From Aradus depressus (lineage: Eukaryota > Arthropoda > Insecta > Hemiptera > Aradidae), in NCBI GenBank assembly GCA_963662175.1, contig OY759224.1, forward strand, positions 19,105,489 to 19,169,488: DNA of 64,000 bases, given 5' to 3'. Below are positions 31,736 to 42,425 of the stretch, in pieces. Numbering within the stretch: position 1 is the stretch's first letter; the number at the start of each line of letters is the position of its first letter. A program made the position numbers and the translations under genes. Below the pieces are notes generated by a model. The model had not been told where the DNA came from, did not search any database, and worked only from the letters and a program-made list of their open reading frames with translations.

Positions 31736-33057
31736 TATTAATATATTCATAAAGAACATACAAGGTGAGAAGTTACTGACGTAGGTTATCTCGTTATTCA
31801 AGTATCTTATTGTGTGACGTAGGGTAACTTGGAAGATAATGTATCTTAAAGATAACGTATCTTGTAAGATACTGTATCTTATAAGATAGTATTTGGTCAG
31901 ATAACGCATCTTGCAAGATAACGTGCCAGATTAGTTGAATAACGAAAGTATCTTGACTAATGTATCTTGTTATTCATGATAACTTGGTTATCTTTCAGTT
32001 AGTATCTGAGATAGTATTTCAGATACGTTTTGCCCAGGTCTGATCTGTATATGACAGACGTAGAGATTCTAGTTTCATAAAATGACATCTATTAGGGGTC
32101 ATCTTCTATCGTATAAAGATATAATCACTTTGTATGTCGCTGGAGATAATTCATTTATAATTCTCCCTAATAAAATTATGATTATAGCTGTATAAAGTTA
32201 TGACAGAAAATTATACAACTGTTTATAAACAATATAATAATTATCATGGATATTCAATTTAGAGTCTGAATATATCTTACTAATAGCGGTCAAAACCTGT
32301 CAGTTGAGCGCCAAAAGAAACTATTCCTATCTTAGTAATATAAAAAAAATTAATTGATGAATAGAATTAATAAATTCAGATGAAATAGAGAGATAGTAAG
32401 ATATTTCAATAATAATATTTATTTCCGTTAAACCATAACATGGTAATATGATATATCATAAAAATGTGTACATTAAGATAGTTTAAAAATTAAATAGACA
32501 AACAGTTCTTAATTCATGGAAATACATGTGATTAGTAATAATATGAATAGTAAAAAATACATAATCAATGAGTACAAAAATAATTGAGCTGAGTTTACGA
32601 AGCTTTTTCTTAGGCGACTCATCTATCTCGTTGTACTCGTACTCCTCCTAAACCCCTTTACCGATCACATTGAAATTTGCCACGATGGTAGTGGGCACTG
32701 TGACGATGGTTTACTACTAATAAAATCTGAAATCGAACATACCACGGAGGAATAATCACCGAAAAACGAAATCCCCATTGAAATCAATTGAGAGACAAAA
32801 TTCTCGCGGAAAATAGAATTTTTCGATTTCAAATGTAAAAATCCGGGCGAAGCCCTTTTCGGTTTACCATCGGACACCACTTTTTTTGAACCGTTTTTTT
32901 CAGTGTTCTAACGTACAAACTTCGACTTTTTTTCGATAAAAATATTCACAGCTGTTGTTGTCTACAAAAAGGCTAGAAAAAATTCATTTAATTCAATTGA
33001 AATTTATTTAAAGTATTAATATATTCATAAAGAACATACAAGGTGAGAAGTTACTGA
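31726..33057. repeat. 1.28-kb segment bracketed by a 54-bp direct repeat
   Basis: 31726-31779 and 33004-33057 appear identical (TTATTTAAAGTATTAATATA to GTGAGAAGTTACTGA). Between them lie a patch rich in AAGATA/TATCTT (31785-32040), a minus-strand relative of the 78-bp unit (32420-32525), and sequence with no assignment. A 71-codon minus frame at 32665-32880 is not recognised. The direct repeats could be very short terminal repeats or a duplication. Confidence 0.7.
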
Positions 33058-33430
33058 TAATTATTAAAACATTAACTGAGTTTTTTATATAGATATGCCT
33101 GACTCAGCTCAGTTTTTGCAAACAGCAGAATGTATTGCACACCTAGTTATATTAATTAACAGAAGAAGAAGAAGAAGAGTTTATTATAATAGTCGTATTT
33201 ACAAAGGTACAATTATACAATAAGGTTACTTAACCATTACCCTTATACACTAAATACAAATCAAAACCAATCTCGTATTGGCATTACTGGGTATAACAAA
33301 GTCACTCTCAGAATTACTCTGTACAATGAAATATAAAAATACCTCTGATGCCAACGCATTACTTTTATATAGCCAATAATACGAGTATGAAATAATTTTG
33401 AGAAGGCCAACTGGCCAAGGAAGGTTCAAG
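33058..33430. other. Spacer with dispersed repeat block
   Basis: 33285-33400 (TACTGGGTATAACAAAGTCA, CTCTCAGAATTACTC, GAAATAATTTTGAGAAGG) matches the two flanks of the PLE at 28029-28905. A GAA microsatellite lies at 33163-33179. Confidence 0.45.
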
Positions 33431-33469
33431 TAAGCCTTTCAGGCATATCGAATACGAAAAAGAAGGCTG

Positions 33470-33660
33470 CCACCAGACTTACCTCGAGGACACTCGGCCT
33501 GCTTCCGACTGCTGACCGGACACGATTATCTTTAGGGACACCTTCATCGGATCGGAGTAGTGGACAACCCCGACTGCGTCCTCTGCGAGATAGAGCAACA
33601 CATGACAGCGCAGCATCTTGACGTGTGCCCTGCTCTCCAGGACGTCAGAACTGCATAACG
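33470..33660 (+). pseudogene. Non-LTR retrotransposon C-terminal fragment
   Basis: The frame reads LLTGHDYL, a stop, GHLHRIGVVDNPDCVLCEIE, QHMTAQHLDVCPALQDVRT. The HRIG..D.P.C.LC..E...H.L..CP.L pattern is the usual end of LINE ORF2 after an RNase H domain. Truncated upstream and interrupted by a stop. Confidence 0.65.
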
Positions 33661-33822
33661 AGAAGACTGCATTACGACGAAAAAATCTGCAGTGTATTGG
33701 CGAAACTAGCTAGCGTACTGGCATAGGAAAAAAAAAAAAAAAGGTCTAGGTAATTCCGATTCATTAGTCTCGCTAAAGATGTTTCATTTCTAAAAGTGAA
33801 CTAGACACCTTTTGGAGAAGTC

Positions 33823-34525
33823 ATGGAAATAAAGAACCAAATGCAGGACAGTCGAAGATGTTCCTGGATGAGGAATCCAAGGTGTTGGAATCTCACCAGG
33901 AGCGAGCTTCGTCGTCTGAGAAGAATTCTCATAAGTCACCGATGGTCACAATCATCAGACGGCCGAACGACCTGGGCTTACTTCCCAAACGTCTGGGCAA
34001 GACTTGAGTCGGTTTGGGTAAAGCCGGACCACTGGACGTCCCAGATACTATCGGGTCACGGGGATTTCAACTACATGCTCTTCTTTTTCAAGAAGAAGGA
34101 CAGCCCGAACTGCTCGTGCGGCGGCGTCGAGACTGCAGAACATGTAGTTCTCGAATGCCCACTGTACGACGGGCCTAGGGTGAAGTTGATACGCCGGACA
34201 GGATCGTACCTGGAACTAAACCCGAGAAAGCTGATGAGTGAGGCTGACTACCCGGAGTTCGGACGATTCGTCGCCTCCTGGCGGAAGGTAAAGAAAAGTC
34301 TAACGTGGTTAGTTCTCTCGGGAAAGCCGAAAAGGTAGGTTGGAGGACCCAACCGATCGCTCCGGTGATTGGCGGGTTCCTACAACTGCCGTAGCAGCAA
34401 ATAAATAAATTTTTAAAAAAACCTAAAATATGACCTAATTTCCCCCCCACGCGGCGGACGAGTGTTATTGACCCCCCTTCAAGGGCCGGTACACCCGAAA
34501 AAAATAATAATAATAATAAGTCACC
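33823..34525 (+). mobile_element. R1-like element, 5'-truncated second copy
   Basis: The open frame to 34338 ends the ORF2 protein: SSDGRTTWAYFPNVWARLES, VWVKPDHWTSQILSGHGDFN, FFFKKKDSPNCSCGGVETAE, HVVLECPLYDGPR. This last domain is intact and closely matches the element at 5624-8510. The 3' UTR contains GGCGGGTTCCTACAACTGCC and ends in AATAATAATAATAATAAG (about 34505-34520). Confidence 0.85.
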
Positions 34526-35799
34526 GTCCGTTCTACAGAAAACTACCAGTGACAGATGTGGAGAAAACGAGAAAGGCAATTCACTTCCTCTGGATATGCT
34601 TGAACGAGATTCCGTAGAGATATAGTCGTAGAGGAAGACTAGACTGCGGAAGTAGGGTGGAAAACGGGAGGCTGGGTCCTTCAAGGTAAAGAGGAATCCC
34701 AGCGCTTCCAGGAAAGGGATAAGAGTATTGCTTAGGTCCCTAGGTACATGCAACTCTGTCCTCCAGATATCTTCAACAGTATTCCATGTTCCCCATCCAA
34801 CACTTCAGGTGGTCCAGACATTAATCCTTCTCCACTTATCCTGGTATAAATTTAACATCTCCCGCAAGATCTCTAGATCATATATAAATATATAAAAAGA
34901 AGTAGACACATTTTTTATGTTGGGAATGGCTATAACCAAACTGACTCACCGGCTGACGAGTGGTCAAATCCATTTAATGTTTGAGAATCTCATCAGTAAA
35001 ACTTTTTAATGTCATACCCTGATGAGAGAGTATTAAATTTTTTATTTTTATTCAGAATTTTTTAACATAAAAACAAAAGAGAACGTGATCGGAAATCTTT
35101 TCTGAGGATTATCAGAAGACAAAGATGAATCACTGACTTCGGGGTAGGTTTGGAGATAGTGTATCGACAATAAAGACATAAAAAAGAAGAATTTTAAAAA
35201 GAAAGAATATAATTTAAACGAGTAATAAACTAATAAAAAAAGGGTTGCCTAGTGAAAAGAGTAGAGAGATGCAATAAAGCGGAGTTTTAGTAGGCAATCG
35301 TGTTTAACTCATCCCCTCAACATGGTATAGGAGGCATGAAACCAACTGGGATGGGTCCAACGACTTGTGTTATCAAAACATCAACCCAGGCCGTCAACAT
35401 CCCATCTGAGCCAATAGGGCTCGTTCAACAGGCAAATATCAGTGTCTAATTGTAACCTCTTACCTAACCAAAGGAGACATCAACCAATGGTTTAATATAC
35501 TAATTGCCTAGTATCGTAACCAACATATCGATACTATTATATCATTGGACGATACTGCCACGATTGGAGAATGCAAAATCTCGTTTATGTTTTGATACTC
35601 TTAAGGTATCGATATCAATAAGGGAAGTGGTCTCAAAGTAAATATCGATTCCGTAATCGGAATTAGGGGCGGCGCCAAGAGATCGGGATAAATGTAGGGT
35701 CAGAGTGCTTTCTTATTTCTCCGCCCGGCGGCGACAAATCGGCTGAACACTGGGTAGCAGGTTTCAGTCATCAGCTGCCGTAAGTCGAGTTCTAGGTAA
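34526..35799. other. Spacer, mostly unrecognised
   Basis: 34695-34745 shares CCCAGCGCTTCCAGG and TGCTTAGGTCCCTAGG with 16640-16690. 35505-35640 contains TATCGATA-type phrases like those in the hAT MITE at 29505. No gene seen. Confidence 0.4.
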
Positions 35800-36335
35800 G
35801 ATCCTGTCCCTCGTATCAACTATACCCCTAGGCCCATATATAGCGGACATTCGAGGACCACAAGCTCTGCAGTCTCGACTCCGCCGAAAGAACAATTCGG
35901 GTTGTTCTTCCTTTTAAATTGATAATCCAGTGGTCCGGCAGTACCCAGATAACAGGAAATATCCGTTGATCGTGACCACCGCTGTCTTTGCAACGCGCTA
36001 GTCTGGACTGTCCGCGCATCTCTTCCACCAAGACAAGACGTAAGGGCTCATCTATATCTGCTTCTAAAAGCAAATTCCATCTACTGAAGTACGAGGTGAC
36101 AGCCCCGTCCAAGGTCGTCAATGGGCGAAGCTCTTGCCAGCAGCTGTAGCGATGCAGCCTTTGTAACCCTTAAAAGGTCTGCTCTCTGGGCTTGCACCAG
36201 AATCAAGCGTAGTCGCTTCATGAGGCGATGCCACCATCCAGCAGCGACGTACCTTGCTACAGTCTCAAATACTGCAGTGTACACCTACACGCAGAGTAGC
36301 CGAGCCCACATGTCGCGGATCTTGCCATAGAAAGG
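35800..36335 (-). pseudogene. R1-like ORF2 fragment, internally deleted
   Basis: Minus strand: MYTAVFETVARYVAAGWWHR, VQAQRADLLRVTKA, LQLLARASPID, LDGAVTSYFSRWNLLLEADI, then PDHWIIN and in another frame FKRKNNPNCSFGGVETAELV. These align in order with residues of the element at 5624-8510, with several frame changes and deletions. Confidence 0.8.
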
Positions 36336-36440
36336 ACGGCGTGCTCGAGGTTTTCTCCCCTCCCAGATAAAAAAACCTAAGGCTGGGTTTCACTAGCTCA
36401 ATAGGCTAGCATTCTACCTCTGAGCTACGAACGCTCTCAA
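36322..36440 (-). mobile_element. SINE-1 head fragment
   Basis: Minus strand: GAGAGCGTTCGTAGCTCAGA, then a shortened B-box region and CGAGCACGCCGTCCTTTC. Only the head and start of the body remain; head to head with the next copy. Confidence 0.7.
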
Positions 36441-36443
36441 TGG

Positions 36444-36783
36444 AATCATATAGCTCAGTGGTATGCGTGCTTGCCTTCTGAGCTCGAAATCGTGGGTTCG
36501 AAACCCGGCCGAGGCCCTTAGTTTATTTTATCTGGGAGTTAAAATAAACTTAAGCATGCCGACCTTCGGATGGGACGTTAAGCGATGGTCCCGAGCCTGT
36601 ACGATGTCAGGTACTCGTTAAAGACCCCTGCCCTAGGTGAATAAAAATTTAGGGTAGGCAAAATTTAGGACTCCCACAGTAGAGTCGGGCTCATGTCCAC
36701 CAGAGTGATGAAAGAGCGCTCTGGTAGTAGGCGATATGACGTAGTTAAAGCCCGGGCATGAATCATATAACCTAACCTAACCT
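36444..36783 (+). mobile_element. SINE-1, best full-length copy
   Basis: Reference for the family. Head: TAGCTCAGTGGTATGCGTGC (A box) and GTGGGTTCGAAACCCGGC (B box), at tRNA spacing. Body: CCTTCGGATGGGACGTTAAG, CGATGGTCCCGAGCCTGTAC, AAAAATTTAGGGTAGGC. Then the hairpin CCAGAGTGATGAAAGAGCGC with CTCTGG. Tail: ATAACCTAACCTAACCT. About 340 bp. Such elements are transcribed by RNA polymerase III and moved by a partner LINE, which I could not identify here. Confidence 0.93.
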
Positions 36784-37642
36784 ATATATATATTTGTTCA
36801 CTTCAATTTAACGCTAGGTACTTGAAAACCATCAATAGAGTATCTCATAAAAAAAATATATAGTTTGTAATGAATGGTTCTGGCTTTCAACGCAACTGCG
36901 TCATCATCAGTCGCACATCCCAACCGTATAGTATGGTGTCTGAATCACTTTCCTTCATTGTCCATCATTAAGTAACTTTACATAAGTGGGCTTCCTGACT
37001 GAGAAGTGCAGTGTCTCAAGTGCAGTTCAAAAATCAAAGAAGAACAAACAACAAACATAAGAGTAGAAAGTGTAAGAACCATTAACAGTAGTGGATTGGC
37101 AGTTCCTATAGTCGTTGGACTGTTGTACAGTGTAGTGTAGGTACAGTGTGTTCAAGATCACAATCGTTTCTTCTAAGTAAGGGTAAGTGAGGCATTACCA
37201 GTCTACAATACATCCTCGCAATGGGTGGGCCCCCCTGCCCAATGGGGCCCTTTTGTGGGGCCCATGTCAAAACAACCATAAATCCATCTATAGAGGGTGT
37301 GCAATAAAATAATAAAAGTTGGTATTGTCAAAATTGGGAAACTGTTCAAAAGTTAACAATAAGACATGTTCTCTGAGTACGGTAATAGTGGGTAACAATG
37401 AGTAGCACAGTTCCTTTCCAAAAACCTACAAATGTGTTTTTTTTTTTGTTTTTTTTTGAAAAAATGGCTTTTCAAAAACACGGAAAAAAGGTCGGTAGGT
37501 CATTTCAGGAAATGCTATATAAACAAAATTTTTTATTATAGCGGTGTCTCCCTATTTGCGTATACCCAGAATGCGTACAGCTACGAAATATACCCATTAT
37601 GAACTTGAATGAAATAAAACTCGTTTATTTGTGGTGAATATA
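36784..37642. other. Spacer with hammerhead-like motif at 36880-36916
   Basis: On the minus strand 36916-36880 reads GACTGATGATGACGCAGTTG, CGTTGAAAGCCAGAACC: core plus T, hairpin GACGC/GCGTT, GAAA (family S). The rest, including a GC-rich patch 37195-37270 and T-runs at 37437-37460, is not recognised. Confidence 0.45.
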
Positions 37643-38016
37643 GCCTTGCTTCAAAAGTGCCACAACTCAAAAAACTCAGTTTTTCAGGAAATGCGAAAAA
37701 CAGCTTCCAGCTAGGTTAGGTAAATTTTAGTTGATCTAGTGACATCACCAAGGAAAACTATGCGTATAATTTATGATAGATTGTGGTCCTGCAGATTTTC
37801 CAAGTTTTCAACTATAAATCTCGGTTTTTTGAGTTGGGGCCCTTTTGTTGCCTAACAAAGACTAATGAGTGCAAACATAAAAAACGACACAACTGTTACC
37901 TAGCGGCTGAATTTTCAGTGCATTATCTTGCGCTTTAGGTGATTGCCGAATGGCAGTCTTAACTAAAAAACCCGAATTTTTGAGTTGTGGCACTTTTGAA
38001 GCAAGGGTGCGATATA
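37643..38016. mobile_element. MITE family M1, first copy
   Basis: Inverted ends share CTTGCTTCAAAAGTGCCACA and ACTCAAAAA. The inside matches the copy at 41451-41757 with one extra segment of about 60 bases. No coding sequence. Confidence 0.8.
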
Positions 38017-38025
38017 TACATGGGA

Positions 38026-38318
38026 GTACTTTCGATATTTCTACCATCCGCAGCCAAAAGCATAAGAGATAAGACTGACGAGTTTTATTTTATTCAAGTT
38101 CATTTGAATTATTTCACAATATCTCTGCAATAATGTCAGTTTTCATTGATAATGCGTGTCGGGCAAATAATGCAGTTAAGTTTAAGAGATTAAGTGTTAA
38201 GTTCGCAAAAGCTAACAGAAACATTTGTTTCATCAAACAATTCCTAAAAGAATATGTTATATAGTCTTAACTCTTATGCTTTTGGCTGAGGATGGTAGAA
38301 ATACCGAAAGTATTCCTA
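38026..38318. ncRNA. Inverted pair of hammerhead-like motifs (family U)
   Basis: The plus copy 38282-38318 reads TTGGCTGAGGATGGTAGAAA, TACCGAAAGTATTCC: core CTGAGGA, T, hairpin GGTAgaaaTACC, GAAA. The minus copy 38058-38026 reads GGCTGCGGATGGTAGAAATA, TCGAAAGTACTCCCATG, with the palindrome AGTACT followed by C, and CCA that can pair with TGG before the core. The arms extend through AAGCATAAGAG. The centre (about 220 bases) is AT-rich. Confidence 0.5.
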
Positions 38319-39012
38319 TGTATATGTCGTGGGCTTACTGCAAGAACCCATTAAGTCATTTTTTCGCTGATTTGAGATATTGGTTGTTTCTTATAGAAAA
38401 AAATGCGCTCGTTCCAATGAAAAAACCAACAAAGTCGCTGCTTATACAAGCTATACAGCTGTTGAAATAAACAGGAAAAACAAAATCTATTAAGACAATA
38501 TCTTGCAAATGTAGGCTGCAAATTACAACTAAGTAATAATACTTGGGGTTCTTGCAGTAAGCCCACGATATATTCTGTGAAATTAGACAATGCAACAAAT
38601 AAACGTGTTTTATTTAATTCAAGTTCATTTGAATTATTTCAAAATATCTCTGCAATAATGTCAGTTTTCATACCCATTATGCATACAACCTTTTTATCAC
38701 TTGAGGGGTAGGGAAGATTTTTTTCAGAGTCGATATTGCAGCCGGTTCGAAGTCAATATTCACTTTTTCAGGGCTCCAAACAGGCGCAACAACCTCTCGT
38801 AAGTTACTAGCAACTTGTTCGGCAAAAGTGCAAAAACTACTGGAACAATGTTGGTCTCCTGATGTGTACTACCCAAATCTGCATAAATTATGTATATCTC
38901 CATGATGGCAAGTTTTTAAATAAATAAATTCAATTAATGGTCGAATAGAAAAAATTAAATTAATTTCTAATAACTGCCGAAGTAATGAATATATCGACAC
39001 AAAATATAGATA
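38319..39012. other. Spacer with short internal duplication
   Basis: 38600-38680 repeats 38095-38150 (TTCAAGTTCATTTGAATTAT, AATATCTCTGCAATAATGTC), so this region and the family-U element share a history. GTGGGCTTACTGCAAGAACC occurs in inverted copies at 38329-38349 and 38545-38570. Confidence 0.5.
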
Positions 39013-39230
39013 GTTATCGTGTTTCATGGCTGGGCTGCAACTACAAGATTATATCGCCTACTACCAAAGCGCTCTTTCGTCACTCTGGTGAACATGTTCA
39101 AATAACCTAAATTTTTATTTCCCTGGGGTCTATAAAGAGTACCTACCTGACACCGTACAGGCTCGGGACCTTCTGAAGAACCTCCCGGATAAAATGAATT
39201 AAGGGCCTCATCCGGATTTCGAGTGAAGGT
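39013..39230 (-). mobile_element. SINE-1 fragment
   Basis: Minus strand: CCGGATGAGGCCCTTAATTC, GGTCCCGAGCCTGTACGGTG, CCAGAGTGACGAAAGAGCGC, with several internal deletions. Both the head and the repeat tail are degraded. Confidence 0.7.
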
Positions 39231-39430
39231 AACTTGAACATATTTACCATTATTGATCTTAATTCTCCATAACTCACACCATCTGGAGATCTCGTCTAGA
39301 TGCTCTTGCAGGCTTAGGAACGCGTTATTTGAATCAGGATCTGGAGCAAGGATGGCTGTGTCATCAGCGTAGGTAGTAAGAATGGTTTTCGGCTGGGTTG
39401 GGTCGATATAATGAATATATCGAGATGAAA
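39231..39430 (-). pseudogene. Jockey-like reverse transcriptase fragment
   Basis: Minus strand: DPTQPKTILTTYADDTAILA, PDPDSNNAFLSLQEHLDEIS, RWCELWRIKINNGKYVQVTF TR. TYADDTAIL is the catalytic YXDD block of Jockey-type LINEs, followed by the usual LQ.HLD.I..W...WRIKIN segment. About 65 codons remain. On its other side it joins family C at GGTCGATATAATGAATATAT, the same junction as at 49847. Confidence 0.85.
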
Positions 39431-39560
39431 TTTTATACTTTAAGTCAAAAGTCAATAAGGGACATAATCTGACAAATTTCAGCAATATCAGCAGATGGGA
39501 AAAAGAAGTTTAGGGAAGGGGGCTCAATGCAAAAACCAAATATCTGCCGCTGTGATGAAT
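39405..39560 (-). repeat. Family C piece fused to RT fragment
   Basis: Minus strand order: TTGAGCCCCCTTCCC, GCTGATATTGCTGAAATTTG, TCAGATTATGTCCC, TCATCTCGATATATTCATT then the RT fragment. Confidence 0.65.
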
Positions 39561-39897
39561 TTAGCGCAAACGGAATTGTTTTGGCGAGATCAAAATTACA
39601 TTGCCAGTGGTTTTGATTTTTTTTCTCTGTTATAATTTATATTATTTATTTATTCTAACACTCAACACCAGGATCGCTTCATTTCGTCCCAGAGAACCAA
39701 ATACAAGTCCTAGTAGCCCGCCCTATACATTGAAAAAAGGTTATTCCTCGATTTAAACATTCACTGAATGCGGTTCCTCTCATTCAGTTTTACTTCGTGA
39801 CCACTTTAGTTAGTACCAACATTTCCACGACTTAGCTTTTCAGATGAAGTTAACTTTCATTTACCTTTCACCTCCTTCACACTGTCATTTTTTCACT
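39561..39897. other. Spacer, nothing recognised
   Basis: AT-rich; no shared repeat. At 39898-39930 the phrase AGCAGTATTACCTTGCGTTG resembles a decayed family A start. Confidence 0.4.
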
Positions 39898-40085
39898 AGC
39901 AGTATTACCTTGCGTTGTCCGGGGAACTTGACTCGACCGCTCTTCGGCATCATTCATGTTACATTGCTCCCTCCTCTGGTGTCCATCTTTATAATAGGAT
40001 TTTGTAATTCAAATATACAATTTCACTCAATTATATTGGGAGCATTCATTCTATCTACAGACACACACACAGACAGACAGAAGTT

Positions 40086-40230
40086 TTACTTCCCCAGTGA
40101 TGAATAGGGGAAGTTATGAAATCGATCAAAATCATGTCTGTCTGTCTGTATGCTTGAGAACACGATAACTCCTGAGAGAATGAATTAATCAACAGGAAAT
40201 TTTGTATATGTTTCCGGAACCCTTTATAGA
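40086..40230 (-). repeat. Family C copy, terminal part
   Basis: TACTTCCCCAGTGATGAATA and GGGGAAGTTATGAAATCGAT stand side by side, then TGTCTGTCTGTATGCTTGAG and CACGATAACTCC, as on the right end of the family read backwards. Confidence 0.6.
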
Positions 40231-40244
40231 GTATATTCGAAGAG

Positions 40245-40475
40245 GAGTTCCTTAACCCAGATGAGTTCAGGATCGTGGGTTCGAAACACGGCTCTTAGGG
40301 AGGTGAAAAAACCTTGAGCTGGCCATCCTTCGGATGGGATAAGCCATGGTCTGTGCGATGTCAGGTGTACGTTAAAGACCCCTGGTAACAAAACCTGAGT
40401 AGGTTAAATTTAGTACTCCAACTGTAGAGTCGGGCTCAAGTCCACCACAGTGAAAGAGCGGTAGCTCTGAGAGTC
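40245..40475 (+). mobile_element. SINE-1 diverged copy
   Basis: CAGGATCGTGGGTTCGAAAC, CCTTCGGATGGGATAAGCC, GTCAGGTGTACGTTAAAGAC, TAGAGTCGGGCTCAAGTCC. The hairpin region is degraded and there is no tail. Confidence 0.75.
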
Positions 40476-40870
40476 ATTGGTGAGTAGAGTCAGGAGAGCA
40501 TTAAAATCACTGGACGATCCGAATGTGACTCAACTAAGATTTCAGTCTCCTTCTAAATTCTTCTGTCAATTTGGCACAATTTCATTTTTTTCGACCTCCT
40601 AATTCCAAGAAGGTAAAAAACAAATGTCTCTGTATGTGTGAACACGATAACACCCGATAAAATACCGACACAAACTTTATATGTTTATCCAGAACCCTCT
40701 AACGATGACATATAAATTTTCAGTACAAATCGGCCGAAGGGAAGAAGGGATTAAGGGAAGAATTACACAAAAACTCTAAAAATTGCCAATGTAATGAAGG
40801 TATTGACACAACATTTTATATGTAAATTCAAAGCCATATAAGGACGACAATTATTAATTTTCAGCGGTAT
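40476..40870 (-). repeat. Family C copy plus flank shared with 48770-49155
   Basis: GAGAGTCATTGGTGAGTAGA, TCTCCTTCTAAATTCTTCTG and GTGTGAACACGATAACACCC occur in the same order as at 48770-48960, so the same larger unit was copied. TGTAATGAAGGTATTGACAC and ATTTTCAGCGGTATC follow. Confidence 0.65.
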
Positions 40871-41450
40871 CAGACGAAGCGGAGGGTGGAGGGTCCCCTG
40901 TACTTCGTATATCTGAGAAAGCAAATAACCTCGCAGCCGAGAAAGAGCTTCCCATGCTAAACAACGATTCAACGTTAACAACGAAGGTGTTTGTGACACG
41001 TCTTATGTGATGGTACTGAAGCGATATAACAAGCTTAGTGGACAACAAGAGAGGAACAGGGATAGAACGGGGGATTGACTTGTCAGAGACCAGGATGGAA
41101 GTCGATGTGGTTGGGGATTCTCTTTGTTGAAACACTTAAGGACACATCCAGCAGGGTTCTATGCTTGGTTGAACAGTTTTAATGCCCTCTAAAGCGTTCG
41201 TTTGGTTTGGGGGTAAGTGCCTTGTAACCCTTCAGTGTCAGGTAGATCATCTGCCCGGTCTGTCTGTCATTCATGGACGTGGGGAATGTCAAGGATTTAC
41301 TGTTCAGGTTTCTTAAGAGATTTTAATTCTAGAACTAACTCTTACCCTGTACATTTTTAAAAATGTTTGTGTTCCTTGTCCACCAATAAATCTAACAATA
41401 AGACTTCTGCACATCTTCATTATTGTATCAATATGTAATACATATAACAT
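40871..41450. other. Spacer with unrecognised minus-strand frames
   Basis: Minus frames at 40763-40999 and 40854-41135 are open for 78 and 93 codons without recognisable domains. No shared repeats seen. Confidence 0.35.
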
Positions 41451-41757
41451 ATGTCGCACCCTTGCTTCAAATGTGCCACAACTCAAAAAAACTCAGTTTT
41501 TCAGGAAATGCGAAAAACAACTTCGAGCTGGGTTAGGTAAATTTTAGTTGATCTAGTGACGCCACCAAGCAAAACTATGCGTATGAGTTGTGGCCCTTTT
41601 GTTGCCTAACAAAGACTAATGAGTGCAAACATAAAAAACGACACAACTGTTACCTAGCGGCTGAAATTTCAGTGCATTATCTACCAAGTCGAATGGCAGT
41701 CTTAACTAAAAAACCGAATTTTTGAGTTGTGGCACTTTTGAAGCAAGGGTGCGACAT
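41451..41757. mobile_element. MITE family M1, second copy, 307 bp
   Basis: Ends ATGTCGCACCCTTGCTTCAA and its inverse; the inverted ends cover about 38 bases. The inside repeats GCGAAAAACAACTTCGAGCT and CAAAGACTAATGAGTGCAAA of the copy at 37643. Flanked by TA-rich sequence. Confidence 0.85.
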
Positions 41758-41765
41758 ATTATGTC

Positions 41766-42425
41766 CAGGGGCGTAGCCAGGGGGCAGGGGGGGGGGGGGG
41801 GGAGAGGGGCGCGTGCCCCCCTGGTCAGAGCATAAAACCAAGATAAAAATTAAATAAACTAAAAAAAATAGTTTTTATTAAAAATGTATTGCTTGCAAGT
41901 TACCAATAGGATCTTCAAATTTCCAGTGCGTCTGATTCCTAAATCAGCAATCAGCTGTTACATAAATGTACATGTACAAAACAAGTCATATTACATTTAA
42001 ATATACATGAATTCGATCATTTCATTTCCTCGGTCAAAATTGTCATTTATGTTATACTTTATACTCTTAAAGCTGATTTTACATGCGCAGTAAAAATGCA
42101 AAGCGCAGCAGCAGCAAATTCACGCTATTGGATGTGAGTCATTTAATTCTAAAAGCACAGAAACCACAGTGTGCATTTGCCGCTGCTGCGCTTTGCATTT
42201 TTGCTGCTCATGTAAAGTCAGCGTAAGTATTACAGTCAGTGGTTACCTCAGGGGGAGCTTCTAGAGGTCCGAGTCTCCCAAATTAATAACAAAAAGTCTG
42301 TAGCGCTAACCACGGAAAATGCAGGCTGTGCTCCCGGGAGTCTATAGCCCCCACCCCTGTAGCCTAACTTTGCCCCCCCCCCCCCCCCCCCCCCTCCCCT
42401 GCTCAAAATCATAGCTACGCCCCTG
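41766..42425. mobile_element. hAT-like MITE with CAGGGGCGTAGC ends, 660 bp
   Basis: Ends read CAGGGGCGTAGCCAGG and CATAGCTACGCCCCTG. Flanking 8-mers ATTATGTC and TATATGTC agree at six or seven positions, close to the 8-bp duplication of hAT elements. Just inside are G- and C-homopolymers (41790-41803, 42373-42394). The interior holds an inverted repeat AAAATGCAAAGCGCAGCAGC (42095-42218). A second, left-truncated copy lies at 56430-56790. Confidence 0.75.

Noticed and set aside
31438..31752. Lysine/phenylalanine-rich protein of 104 residues
   Set aside because: Composition follows directly from alternating A- and T-runs; no codon-level conservation can be seen.
31726..33057. LTR retrotransposon with 54-bp LTRs
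   Set aside because: There is no gag, protease, RT or integrase similarity inside, and no TG..CA ends or primer-binding site next to the repeats.
36444..36520. tRNA gene at the head of SINE copies
   Set aside because: A and B boxes are tRNA-like but the acceptor stem does not close, the sequence continues into a constant non-tRNA body, and the same head recurs in many copies. It is a SINE head.
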